Source: an uncultured Pelagibacteraceae bacterium
GTDB taxonomy: Bacteria; Pseudomonadota; Alphaproteobacteria; Pelagibacterales; Pelagibacteraceae
DNA length: 33,593 nucleotides
Direction: 5' to 3'
Assembly: GCA_902552705.1 (NCBI GenBank)
Contig: CACDHZ010000001.1
Location: 1-33,593 of the forward strand
This document shows, piece by piece, positions 1-8,160 of the stretch. The notes under the pieces were generated by a model. It did not search any database, had not been told where the DNA came from, and saw only the letters and a program-made list of their open reading frames with translations. Each line of letters opens with the position of its first letter. The first letter of the stretch is position 1. The translations under genes were made by a program, and so were the position numbers.

Positions 1-2008
1 GCATGTCACCATCAAATTCAAAATCTACATTTTTATTTTTTAAAATTTCAACAGCTTTTTTAATATGTTTAGTTCTACTTGTAAGTGGTTGACCAAATGT
101 TGAATGAGAAACAAAAGCAACTCTAGGTGTGAATCCAAATAATTTTGCTACTCTTGATGAGGAAATAGCGATTTCAGCTAATTGTTCTGAGCTAGGATAT
201 TCATTAACACTTGTATCTCCAATAAATATAGTTTTACCTTTATAAACAACTAAATTTAAACCAAACATTATTTCACCTGGTCTTTCTTTAACAACTTGTT
301 TAATTTTATCTAGTGAGGACCCAAATCTTCTAGTATTTCCAGTAACAGCACCGTCAGCATCTCCACATGCTACCATGCATGATGCCCAAATAACTCGGTC
401 ATTCCTCACAAGTCTATCACAATCTCTTTCTAAAAGTCCTTGTTCTCTCTGCATTTTTTCAAATAAGTAATTTACATATTTTTTTCTTTTTTCAGAATCT
501 GTAGAGTTCACTATTTCGATTCCAAAATGATCTTCATAACCAATCTTATGTAATTGATCTTTAATCTTTTCCTTTTTACCAACTAATATGGGAGTTCCTA
601 ATTTAGAGTTTTTAAAAGCTATAGCAGCTTTTAATGTATTTTCATCTTCACCGTCAGCAAAAACAATTTTTTTCTGATTCTTTTTAATATAAGAATTAAT
701 ACCTTGCATAATTGTGAGAGATGGGTTTAGTCTTTGTTTAAGTTGTTCTTTATAAATTTCAAAATCATCAATATTCTTTCTTGCTACACCAGTATCCATA
801 GCAGCTTTCGCTACAGCTGCTGGAATTATACTTATTAATCTTGGGTCAAATGTTGATGGTATGATATAATCTTTTCCATAGTGAGGTCTATCTCCTCCCA
901 TAGCTGAGACTACTTCATCAGGAACATCCTCTCTAGTAAGTTTTGCTATAGCATTTGCTGCAGCAATTTTCATTTCTTCATTAATTGTTTTTGCTCTTAC
1001 ATCTAAGGCACCTCTAAAAACATAAGGGAAACCGATCAAATTATTTACTTGATTGGGGTAGTCCGATCTTCCAGTTGCTATAATTGCGTCATTTCTAACT
1101 TCTTGAACATCTTCCGGTGTAATTTCAGGATCTGGGTTTGCACAGGCAAAAATTATTGGATTTTTTGCCATTTTCTTTACCATACTTTTTGTAAGTATAC
1201 CTTTTGCAGACAAACCCAAAAATACATCAGCATTATTAATTGCTTCATCCAATGTTCTTAATTTTGTTTCAATAGCATGAGATGATTTCCATTGACTTAA
1301 ATCTTTTCTTCCACGGTATAAAACACCAGATCTATCAACCATGATTATATTATTTTGTGGTACCCCAATACTCTTAAATAAGTTAGCACAAGACATCGCT
1401 GATGCTCCAGCTCCATTTACAACAATTTTTATTTTGTTTATTGATTTTCCAGATATGTCTAAAGCATTAATTAATGCTGCTGAAGTAATTATTGCTGTTC
1501 CGTGTTGATCATCGTGAAAAACTGGAATTTCCAAAATTTCTTTTAATTTATCCTCTATAACGAAACAATCAGGAGCAGCAATATCTTCTAAATTTATTCC
1601 ACCAAAAGAGCAGGATATATTTTTTATAGTATTGATAATTTCATTACTATCTTTTGAGTCGATTTCTATATCAATAGAGTCTATATCTGCAAATCTTTTA
1701 AATAAAATTGCTTTTCCTTCCATTACTGGTTTTGAAGCAAGAGCTCCCAAATTTCCCATTCCTAGTATTGCAGACCCATTACTTACCACGGCAACTAAAT
1801 TTCCTTTTGAGGTATAGTCAAAGGCTGAGTCCGGATTTTCTGAAATTGCTTTGACAGGAGCCGCTACGCCAGGAGAATAAGCCAATGCTAGATCTCGTTT
1901 TGTAGTCATTGGTTTGGAAGAATTAATCTCTATTTTTCCTGGTTTACCCTTAATATGGAAATCCAAGGCTTCTTTATCTGTATAATGATTTATTTTAGTT
2001 TTTTTCAT
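1..2008 (-). CDS. maeB: NADP-dependent malic enzyme with phosphotransacetylase-like C-terminal domain (3' end outside window)
   Basis: Oxidative decarboxylation of malate to pyruvate in the cytosol, supplying NADPH and pyruvate. The ORF track misses it because the stop codon lies beyond base 1. Translating the minus strand from the ATG at 2008 gives an open frame of 669 codons beginning MKKTKINHYTDKEALDFH. The malic enzyme core is clear: AYSPGV with the probable catalytic Tyr near residue 44, SNGSAILGMGNLG, the lysine in KPVMEGKA, FHDDQHGTA and the NAD(P)-binding VVNGAGASA. From roughly residue 430 (YKEQLKQRLNPSLTIMQG) it continues into the phosphate acetyltransferase-like domain typical of MaeB, a domain that in this family is usually regulatory rather than catalytic. 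Family members are about 750-770 residues, so about 90 residues are probably missing. It diverges from murJ across a 50-base gap. NAD versus NADP preference cannot be decided from sequence alone. Confidence 0.93.
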   Translation of the reverse strand, partial: MKKTKINHYTDKEALDFHIKGKPGKIEINSSKPMTTKRDLALAYSPGVAAPVKAISENPDSAFDYTSKGNLVAVVSNGSAILGMGNLGALASKPVMEGKAILFKRFADIDSIDIEIDSKDSNEIINTIKNISCSFGGINLEDIAAPDCFVIEDKLKEILEIPVFHDDQHGTAIITSAALINALDISGKSINKIKIVVNGAGASAMSCANLFKSIGVPQNNIIMVDRSGVLYRGRKDLSQWKSSHAIETKLRTLDEAINNADVFLGLSAKGILTKSMVKKMAKNPIIFACANPDPEITPEDVQEVRNDAIIATGRSDYPNQVNNLIGFPYVFRGALDVRAKTINEEMKIAAANAIAKLTREDVPDEVVSAMGGDRPHYGKDYIIPSTFDPRLISIIPAAVAKAAMDTGVARKNIDDFEIYKEQLKQRLNPSLTIMQGINSYIKKNQKKIVFADGEDENTLKAAIAFKNSKLGTPILVGKKEKIKDQLHKIGYEDHFGIEIVNSTDSEKRKKYVNYLFEKMQREQGLLERDCDRLVRNDRVIWASCMVACGDADGAVTGNTRRFGSSLDKIKQVVKERPGEIMFGLNLVVYKGKTIFIGDTSVNEYPSSEQLAEIAISSSRVAKLFGFTPRVAFVSHSTFGQPLTSRTKHIKKAVEILKNKNVDFEFDGDM

Positions 2009-2058
2009 TTATGTTAATTAGATATACAATTGGAGCTAAATTAAGACTAATATGATTT
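2009..2058. promoter_or_regulatory. Divergent maeB/murJ intergenic region
   Basis: These 50 AT-rich bases separate the start codons of two divergently transcribed genes, so the control signals of both must lie here or inside the neighbouring coding sequences. A TAATAT hexamer at 2048-2053 could be a -10 element for murJ, but it has no well-spaced -35 match. No palindromic operator was recognised. Confidence 0.4.
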
Positions 2059-3582
2059 ATGAACATAATTAAGTCAACAGGCACATTTAGTTTTTTTACT
2101 ATAATAAGTAGATTGCTTGGCTATTTAAGAGATATATTGATAGCTATATTTCTTGGAGCTGGTCCTATTGCAGATGCTTTTTTTGTTGCATTTAGAATTC
2201 CTAATACTTTTAGAAGGTTATTTTCAGAAGGAACATTTAATGCTGCATTTATTCCAAGTTATTCATCTTTACCAAATAAAAAAAAAGCTGAATATTTTGC
2301 AAATAATATTTTTAGTTTACTTATTATAGGATTACTTTTTTTCATTATTTTGATTGAAATATTGGCACCATTATTTGTATTTTTAATTGCTCCAGGATTT
2401 GAAGGTGATTATGAAAAAATGCAATTGGCTATTAATTTGACAAGAATAACTATACCTTTTTTATTATTTATAAGTTTAGCATCTTTTTTTTCAGCAATTT
2501 TAAATTCTCATAATAAATTTGCAATTGCTTCAGCTGCACCAATTATTTTAAATATTTTATTAATTGGTGTTTTACTTTTTGGAAAAATTTTAAATGATCA
2601 GTTAGTTTATTATTTATCTTTTGCTGTTACATTATCAGGAGTATTTCAATTAATATTTTTATATTTTTTTGTTAAAAAATATTATTCACCCCAATTTACC
2701 GTTATTATAAATATCAGCAAAAAAGTTAAAGTTTTTTTCAAAAAATTACTACCTAGTATATTTTCATCAGGTGTTACTCAAATAAATATTTTAGTAGGTA
2801 CGATCATTGCATCTTTTCAAGCTAATGCAGTGTCTTATCTTTACTATGCAGACAGAGTTTATCAAATAAATCTTGCAATAGCTGGAATTGCAATTGGTAC
2901 TGTAATACTTCCTCAACTTTCAAAGTATGTACATAATAAAAAATTAAAAAAAATAGATTTGATTCAAAATAAAGCTTTAGAATTAAGTTTATTTTTAAGC
3001 ATACCAGCAACCATAGCTTTATTGATAGCGTCAGAAGAAATTATTTCTTCTTTATTTGGATATGGTTCATTTGATGAAGAAAGTGTTAAAAATTCAGCAA
3101 AAGCATTATTTTATTTTGGATTAGGTTTACCGGCATTTTCTCTAATAAAAGTTTTTTCAGCATTCTTTTTTGCAAGACATGATACGAAAATTCCTTTTTA
3201 CATTTCTTTGATTTCAGTTTCGTTGAATATTTTAATTAGTATTGTTTTTTTTAGAGAAATCGGTTTTTTAATTATACCTATAGCAACCACAATTTCTTCA
3301 TGGTTTAATGCAATTGTTTTATTTTTTGTGCTTAAGAATAGAAAATTATTTAGTTTTAATTTACTTTTTATAAGTAGGTTCTTCAAAATTTTAATTGCTT
3401 CAGCATTAATGGGAATATTTTTCTATTATTTGATTCATTTTTTTCATGACAAATTTTTATTTGAGCAAGTTTTAAAATCTTTATATCTTATAGGCTCAGT
3501 AATATTAGGAATGACGTTCTATATTTTTGTATCAATTTTTATCAAAGCTTTTAATATTGGTGATATAAGTTTAAAGTACTGA
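2059..3582 (+). CDS. murJ: Lipid II flippase MurJ (MviN family)
   Basis: Moves the peptidoglycan precursor lipid II from the inner to the outer face of the cytoplasmic membrane. The 507-residue product is of normal family length and hydrophobic throughout, consistent with about 14 membrane helices. The N-terminus is characteristic of the family: STGTFSFFTIISRLLGYLRDI, then GAGPIADAFFVAFRIPNTFRRLFSEGTFNAAFIPSYS, which includes the conserved arginines of the central cavity. Only two bases separate it from trpS, so the two are probably co-transcribed; a murJ-trpS pair is, from memory, common in Alphaproteobacteria. The two minus-strand ORFs inside it are shadows. Confidence 0.95.
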   Translation: MNIIKSTGTFSFFTIISRLLGYLRDILIAIFLGAGPIADAFFVAFRIPNTFRRLFSEGTFNAAFIPSYSSLPNKKKAEYFANNIFSLLIIGLLFFIILIEILAPLFVFLIAPGFEGDYEKMQLAINLTRITIPFLLFISLASFFSAILNSHNKFAIASAAPIILNILLIGVLLFGKILNDQLVYYLSFAVTLSGVFQLIFLYFFVKKYYSPQFTVIINISKKVKVFFKKLLPSIFSSGVTQINILVGTIIASFQANAVSYLYYADRVYQINLAIAGIAIGTVILPQLSKYVHNKKLKKIDLIQNKALELSLFLSIPATIALLIASEEIISSLFGYGSFDEESVKNSAKALFYFGLGLPAFSLIKVFSAFFFARHDTKIPFYISLISVSLNILISIVFFREIGFLIIPIATTISSWFNAIVLFFVLKNRKLFSFNLLFISRFFKILIASALMGIFFYYLIHFFHDKFLFEQVLKSLYLIGSVILGMTFYIFVSIFIKAFNIGDISLKY

Positions 3583-3584
3583 TT

Positions 3585-4586
3585 ATGAGTAAAAAAATTT
3601 TTTCAGGAGTTCAACCTACCGGAAATCTTCATTTAGGAAATTATTTAGGAGCCATTAAAAATTTTGTTGAATTGAATAATAATAAAGATAATCAATGTAT
3701 TTTTTGTGTCGTAGATTTACACGCGATAACAGTTAAACAAGATCCAAAAGAGTTAAAACAGAATATAAGGGAGACTGCAGCTACATTTATAGCTAGTGGA
3801 ATTGATCCAAACAAAAGTATTATTTTTAATCAGTCGGCGGTTTCTGCTCATGCTGAAGCAGCATGGATTTTGAGTTGTGTTTCAAAAATTGGTTGGCTCA
3901 ATAGAATGACACAATTTAAAGAAAAAGCAGGAAAGGATAAAGAAAAGGCAAGTATAGGTCTTTACTCTTACCCTGTTTTAATGGCTGCTGATATACTTTT
4001 GTATGACTCAACACATGTTCCTGTAGGTGATGATCAAAAACAACATTTAGAACTTTGCAGAGATATTGCTCAAAAATTTAATAATGATTTTAATGCTGTA
4101 AATTTTTTTAAAGTGCCAGAACCATTAATACAAAATAAATTTTCTAGAATTATGAGCCTTAAGGATGGAACAAAAAAAATGAGTAAATCAGATCCCTCAG
4201 ATTTAAGCAGAATTAACCTTACTGATAAAAAAGATGAAATTATTAATAAAATAAAAAAAGCTAAGACAGATGATCAATTGATGCCTGAGAGTGCTAAAAA
4301 TTTAGATAGTAGACCTGAGGTAGAGAACTTATTGGGTATATATTCAAGTTTAAAAAATCAAAGTTTAGAAAAATCTATAACTGAATTTAAAAGAAAAAAT
4401 TTTTCCGAATTTAAAGAAAAATTATCAGATATAATTGTTGATAAAATTGAACCTATTTCAAAAGAGATAAAAAAATTATTGGATGATAAAAACTATTTAG
4501 ACAAAATTTTGTTAGATGGTTCTAATAAAGCGAGTAAAATTGCTTCTAAGAAAATTAATGAAATACGTCAATTAGTAGGTTTTTAA
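3585..4586 (+). CDS. trpS: Tryptophanyl-tRNA synthetase
   Basis: Charges tRNA-Trp in the cytosol. The 333-residue length is normal for a bacterial class Ic enzyme. The N-terminal GVQPTGNLHLGNYLGAI contains the HIGH-type ATP signature (HLGN), and KKMSKSDPSD near residue 200 is the KMSKS loop. Other family blocks seen are MAADILLYDSTHVPVGDDQKQHLELCRDIA, which binds tryptophan and ATP. The start is the first ATG after murJ, two bases past the murJ stop. No T-box or leader peptide is visible, and the short gap leaves no room for one. Confidence 0.97.
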   Translation: MSKKIFSGVQPTGNLHLGNYLGAIKNFVELNNNKDNQCIFCVVDLHAITVKQDPKELKQNIRETAATFIASGIDPNKSIIFNQSAVSAHAEAAWILSCVSKIGWLNRMTQFKEKAGKDKEKASIGLYSYPVLMAADILLYDSTHVPVGDDQKQHLELCRDIAQKFNNDFNAVNFFKVPEPLIQNKFSRIMSLKDGTKKMSKSDPSDLSRINLTDKKDEIINKIKKAKTDDQLMPESAKNLDSRPEVENLLGIYSSLKNQSLEKSITEFKRKNFSEFKEKLSDIIVDKIEPISKEIKKLLDDKNYLDKILLDGSNKASKIASKKINEIRQLVGF

Positions 4587-4644
4587 ATAAATATATTTAA
4601 TATTAATAGTTTAAATTTTCTTATTTATTATTATATATAGAAGT

Positions 4645-5187
4645 ATGTTCATTCAAACTGAAGCTACGCCAAATCCAAATTCTCTCAAGTTTTTACCAGG
4701 TAGATCTGTTTCTAACGATGGTTCTTTCGAAGTAACTAAAAAAGAAGATACAAATAATGAATTATTAAAAAATATCCTATCTATTAATGGGATAACTGGA
4801 ATATTTTTAGGAGCAGATTTTTTGTCTGTAAATAAGAAAGATAAAATAAACTGGGAAGATGTTAAACATATAATTATTTCATTGATTAATGATTTTTATT
4901 CAACCGGAAAAGAATACATAGTTGTTAATGAAGTGAAAAAAGAAAAAAAAGTTGAACATAACGAAATAGAAAAAAAAATTATAAATATTCTAGAAACCAA
5001 GATAAGACCAGCCGTTGCTAAAGATGGAGGTGATATTAAATTTAAAGAATTTAAAAAAGGCATTGTAAAAGTGGAATTGCAGGGTAGTTGTTCAGGTTGC
5101 CCAAGTTCAACTATGACACTGAAGCAAGGTGTTGAAAATCTTTTACGTCATTATTTACCAGAAGTGAAACAAGTAGAAGCAATATAA
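4645..5187 (+). CDS. NfuA/NifU-like iron-sulfur cluster carrier (Nfu_N + NifU C-terminal domain)
   Basis: Carries and delivers Fe-S clusters to apo-proteins. Residues about 1-88 form the Nfu N-terminal domain (MFIQTEATPNPNSLKFLPG, typical of mitochondrial and alphaproteobacterial Nfu). Residues about 105-177 form the NifU C-terminal domain with the cluster-binding pair C149 and C152 in QGSCSGCPSSTMTLKQGVE. The N-terminal domain is of the Nfu type, not the degenerate A-type domain of E. coli NfuA. A 58-base AT-rich gap separates it from trpS and may hold its promoter; the downstream Bax-like gene starts one base after its stop. It may supply clusters to Fe-S enzymes in this window such as MiaB, but that is inference. 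Confidence 0.92.
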   Translation: MFIQTEATPNPNSLKFLPGRSVSNDGSFEVTKKEDTNNELLKNILSINGITGIFLGADFLSVNKKDKINWEDVKHIIISLINDFYSTGKEYIVVNEVKKEKKVEHNEIEKKIINILETKIRPAVAKDGGDIKFKEFKKGIVKVELQGSCSGCPSSTMTLKQGVENLLRHYLPEVKQVEAI

Positions 5188-5188
5188 T

Positions 5189-6346
5189 ATGATTAAAAAT
5201 AAAATATCATTGCCAAAAATAAATAAATTTTTTTTAAAAAATAAAATTTCAATTCATGAAATAAAAAAATTTTTAAATGAAAAAGGTTTTTCTATTAAAA
5301 AACAAAACAAAAAGATTAATGATCATAATATTTATGTTGTATCAAAAACTTTTTTGGTTAGCTTGATAGTAATTTCATTATTTTCGATTTCTCCGATACT
5401 TATTAATTTTACTAAACAAAAAATGATTTATTCGAAGGATTATGCAAATAATTCTAAGAATAATTTGACAAAAGTTTTAGAAAATCAAGATGCCAAATTA
5501 GATAGTGACCTAGACGAAAAATATTTATTTGATGACATATTTGAATTTGATGATCTGCCATCAGACACTGTAAGATTAAGCGCAGTAACAATTCAAGAAT
5601 TGTTTAAGTCAACAGACTATAACTTAAAAGATATAAGAAAAAATAAACTAGTTAAACCAATTTCATTAACATTGCTGCCTAATGAAATTAAAAAAATAGA
5701 AAATTCACAAAAAAGAAAAGATTTATTTATTCAAATTATTTTGCCCTTAATAATTAAGGAAAATAATTACATAAAATCTGATCGAATGAAACTTTTCCGT
5801 ATTCTAAATAAAAGTAAAAATACTAAAGTAGAAAAAAAATGGTTAGCAAATAAGTTTAAACAATATGGAGTAGTAAATAATGATTTATCAACATTAAAAA
5901 TTAGAATGGATGAAGTGCCCATTTCTATGACTATTGCTCAAGCAGCTAAAGAAACTGGTTGGGGTACATCAAGATTTGCTCTAGAAGGAAATGCTTTGTT
6001 TGGTCAATGGACTTGGTCTGGTAAAGGACTTAGACCTAAAGGTGCAGATAGTGACAGTACTCACAAAGTTATGAAATTTAAAGTTTTACAAGCTTCAGTT
6101 AAAGCTTATCAAAGAAATTTAAATACTCATTCTTCTTATAAAGCTTTTAGAAGTGCGAGAGCTGAATTAAGAGATGAGGGAAAAAAATTAGATAGTTTAA
6201 TTCTTTCTAACTATTTAGATAAATATGCTGAAACTGGAAAAGAGTATGTTAAAATATTACAAAAAATAATTAAGCAAAATAATTTAACAGATTTTGATGA
6301 CGCTAAATTATTACCTTCAAGTATTGAATTAGAGAGTTTAATTTAA
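5189..6346 (+). CDS. Bax-like membrane-anchored glucosaminidase (peptidoglycan hydrolase)
   Basis: Predicted peptidoglycan N-acetylglucosaminidase anchored in the inner membrane and facing the periplasm. Residues about 1-48 are basic and probably cytoplasmic, and residues about 49-74 form one membrane helix (SLIVISLFSISPILINF). The C-terminal part carries the glucosaminidase signature IAQAAKETGWGTSRFALEGN, with the likely catalytic glutamate E255, then ALFGQWTW, as in E. coli Bax. The 385-residue length exceeds E. coli Bax because of the extended N-terminal and linker region. It is tightly linked to the Nfu gene, one base after its stop. Its last four bases overlap the convergent polysaccharide deacetylase gene. 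Both neighbours act on glycan substrates, which suggests cell-wall turnover. Confidence 0.82.
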   Translation: MIKNKISLPKINKFFLKNKISIHEIKKFLNEKGFSIKKQNKKINDHNIYVVSKTFLVSLIVISLFSISPILINFTKQKMIYSKDYANNSKNNLTKVLENQDAKLDSDLDEKYLFDDIFEFDDLPSDTVRLSAVTIQELFKSTDYNLKDIRKNKLVKPISLTLLPNEIKKIENSQKRKDLFIQIILPLIIKENNYIKSDRMKLFRILNKSKNTKVEKKWLANKFKQYGVVNNDLSTLKIRMDEVPISMTIAQAAKETGWGTSRFALEGNALFGQWTWSGKGLRPKGADSDSTHKVMKFKVLQASVKAYQRNLNTHSSYKAFRSARAELRDEGKKLDSLILSNYLDKYAETGKEYVKILQKIIKQNNLTDFDDAKLLPSSIELESLI

Positions 6347-7404
6347 TTTTCTTTAACAATAAATTGAACTCCAAACCATCGCCATTTTCCATTATCGTTT
6401 AAAGAACAGTTTACTCTGCCTCGTCTTGGCATAAAAGATTCTCTAAAATCGATTGTTAAAATTTTATTATCAATTTTTATTTTAGATTTTTCCCATTTAC
6501 CACCTTCATTTGAATAACAAGTAATATTATTTATATTATTTTGATTTTCAAAAAATTCGACTTTAAATCTTGGTGGATTACTTTTTTTGTTTATTTTTTT
6601 CTCTTCTGGTTCTAATTTTTTATATTCAAGAGGCGAATAATATATAATTGATTTAAATCTTTCTAATTTTCCATATTTTTCATTAATAGGAAATCTTGGA
6701 AGTTCATATTTATCTTTATTTACGTCAATAACACCTGAATGTTGTCCAAATGAGAGATCAAAATTTTTTGAAATATAATCTTTCATATCTTTTGAATATT
6801 CTCCAAATGGATAAGAATATATTGATGGAACATACCCAATATTTTTTAGAAATATCTTACTAGCCTTTTCTGTATCATTTATAAATTCTTCAATTGTTTT
6901 ATCGATTAAATAATCGTGAGTATGGGAATGATGACCTATAAGAACAAAATTTTCTTTTTCAATTTCTTTAATCTGATCCCAGGTCATATAGCCATTTTTA
7001 CCTACGGGTTCAGTAGAGATAAATATGATAAAAGGGATTTTATTTTCTTTAAGATAAGGCCATGCCTCTTCATAAAAAGATTTAAAACCATCATCGATAG
7101 TTATTAAAATTTTTTTTTGTTTTTTTGAAATATTAAATTCTTTTTGAATATTTTTTGGATTTAAGAAATCAAATTTAGAGCCTCTAATAAGATTAATATG
7201 TTCTTTAAAAACATCCATTTGGATGTTTGTAGATGGATATTTTGACTCATTAAAACGATGGTACATTATTGATAATATACCTTCATCTTTTGAATAACGT
7301 TTGATATTGTTATTTTCAGAATAAGAAAAAGTTGAAAAAAATAAAATTAAAATGAACAAGCTAGTTATAGATGCTGCAAATGAAAATATTTTTTTAGTGA
7401 TCAT
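6343..7404 (-). CDS. Exported polysaccharide deacetylase (NodB/CE4 family)
   Basis: Predicted secreted or periplasmic carbohydrate-esterase-4 deacetylase, probably acting on N-acetylated glycans. In track numbering (start 7419), residues 7-34 form a signal peptide or anchor (MITKKIFSF, then a hydrophobic run ending before FSYSENN). I prefer the start at 7404 because MITKK is a typical signal-peptide n-region. The NodB fold follows: ILITIDDGF with the metal and catalytic aspartates (D109, D110), GHHSHTH with the HxxxH metal pair (H164, H168), and YPFGEYS as a motif-3 equivalent. About 110 C-terminal residues after the fold have no domain I recognise. Its 5' end overlaps the start of tsaB on the opposite strand by 53 bases, and its 3' end overlaps the Bax-like gene by four. 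Confidence 0.83.
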   Translation of the reverse strand: MITKKIFSFAASITSLFILILFFSTFSYSENNNIKRYSKDEGILSIMYHRFNESKYPSTNIQMDVFKEHINLIRGSKFDFLNPKNIQKEFNISKKQKKILITIDDGFKSFYEEAWPYLKENKIPFIIFISTEPVGKNGYMTWDQIKEIEKENFVLIGHHSHTHDYLIDKTIEEFINDTEKASKIFLKNIGYVPSIYSYPFGEYSKDMKDYISKNFDLSFGQHSGVIDVNKDKYELPRFPINEKYGKLERFKSIIYYSPLEYKKLEPEEKKINKKSNPPRFKVEFFENQNNINNITCYSNEGGKWEKSKIKIDNKILTIDFRESFMPRRGRVNCSLNDNGKWRWFGVQFIVKEN

Positions 7405-7738
7405 TAGTAATGATAACATTTATAATGTTAGACACGAGAATAGTAAAACTAATTATGAAAAATTAATAGTTTTGATTGATGAGTTTTTAAATTCAAAAAA
7501 TCTTAAGATGAATGATATTTCTTCATTATATGTAAATAGAGGTCCAGGTAGTTTTGCTGGGATTAGAAACTCTCTTTCTATTGTCAAAGCAATACATTTA
7601 TCAAAGAAAATTGATTATTATTGTTATAGCTTTCAAGATTTTAGTAATGAAAGTGGCTTAAAACATGAAAATATTCCCAATCTATGCGATAAATTTAAAG
7701 TTAAAAAAAATTTGATTAATCCTATTTATATAAGTTAA
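7352..7738 (+). CDS. tsaB: TsaB-like tRNA threonylcarbamoyladenosine protein, short form
   Basis: TsaB partners TsaD in making t6A37 in ANN-decoding tRNAs. The N-terminus MNKLVIDAANENIFLVIIS matches the actin-like phosphate loop of the family (usually LxIDTA), and SSLYVNRGPGSFAGIRNSLSIVKAIH is the diagnostic GPGSFTGIR block. The protein is only 128 residues, against 231 for E. coli TsaB from memory, so nearly all of the second actin-like lobe is missing; the last 45 residues do not resemble it. No frameshifted remnant follows, because fur begins eight bases after the stop. That makes a short but functional protein more likely than a fresh pseudogene. The first 53 bases are antisense to the deacetylase signal-peptide coding sequence, so its promoter must lie inside that gene. 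Confidence 0.8.
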   Translation: MNKLVIDAANENIFLVIISNDNIYNVRHENSKTNYEKLIVLIDEFLNSKNLKMNDISSLYVNRGPGSFAGIRNSLSIVKAIHLSKKIDYYCYSFQDFSNESGLKHENIPNLCDKFKVKKNLINPIYIS

Positions 7739-7746
7739 AATTAAAT

Positions 7747-8160
7747 ATGTCAGATACAATTGAACAAAAGTGTTTATCAAAAGGTGTTAAACTCACTGAA
7801 CAAAGAAGAATAATAGCCAAAGTTATGTCTGAGTCTTCAGACCACCCTAATGTTGACGAGTTATATAATAGAGTTTCTAAAATTGACTCAAAAATAAGTA
7901 TTGCAACGGTATATAGAACTGTAAAACTATTTGAAGAAACTGGAATTCTTACTAAGCATGAGTTTAAAGGTGGTAAAGCTCGATATGAAGAATTACACGA
8001 AGGACATCATGATCATTTGATAGATGTTAAAACAGGAGAAATAATAGAATTTGTAGATGAAGAAATAGAAAGACTTCAAAAAAAAGTAGCTGAAAAATAT
8101 GGTTATAATCTTGTAGATCATAAATTAGAATTGTATGGGGTAAAGAAAAAACCTCAATAA
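7747..8160 (+). CDS. fur: Fur-family metalloregulator (Fur/Mur type)
   Basis: DNA-binding metal-responsive repressor. Residues 1-80 form the winged helix (GVKLTEQRRIIAKVMSESSDHPNVDELYNRV, then ISIATVYRTVKLFEETGIL, the family recognition-helix signature). The dimerisation and metal domain contains HEGHHDHLIDV. Where E. coli Fur has a CxxC zinc site after HDHLI, this protein has none, which is common in alphaproteobacterial Fur/Mur proteins, some of which sense manganese. The 137-residue length is normal. Its place between tsaB and miaB matches the usual alphaproteobacterial context, except that rimI is absent. Which metal it senses cannot be told from sequence. It differs from the second Fur-family gene, irr, at 23251. 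Confidence 0.93.
   Translation: MSDTIEQKCLSKGVKLTEQRRIIAKVMSESSDHPNVDELYNRVSKIDSKISIATVYRTVKLFEETGILTKHEFKGGKARYEELHEGHHDHLIDVKTGEIIEFVDEEIERLQKKVAEKYGYNLVDHKLELYGVKKKPQ

Noticed and set aside
7747-8160. Loss of the CxxC zinc site as a sign that Fur is degraded
   Set aside because: Alphaproteobacterial Fur/Mur proteins often lack these cysteines. The winged helix and the other metal-site histidines are intact, so it is a subfamily trait.
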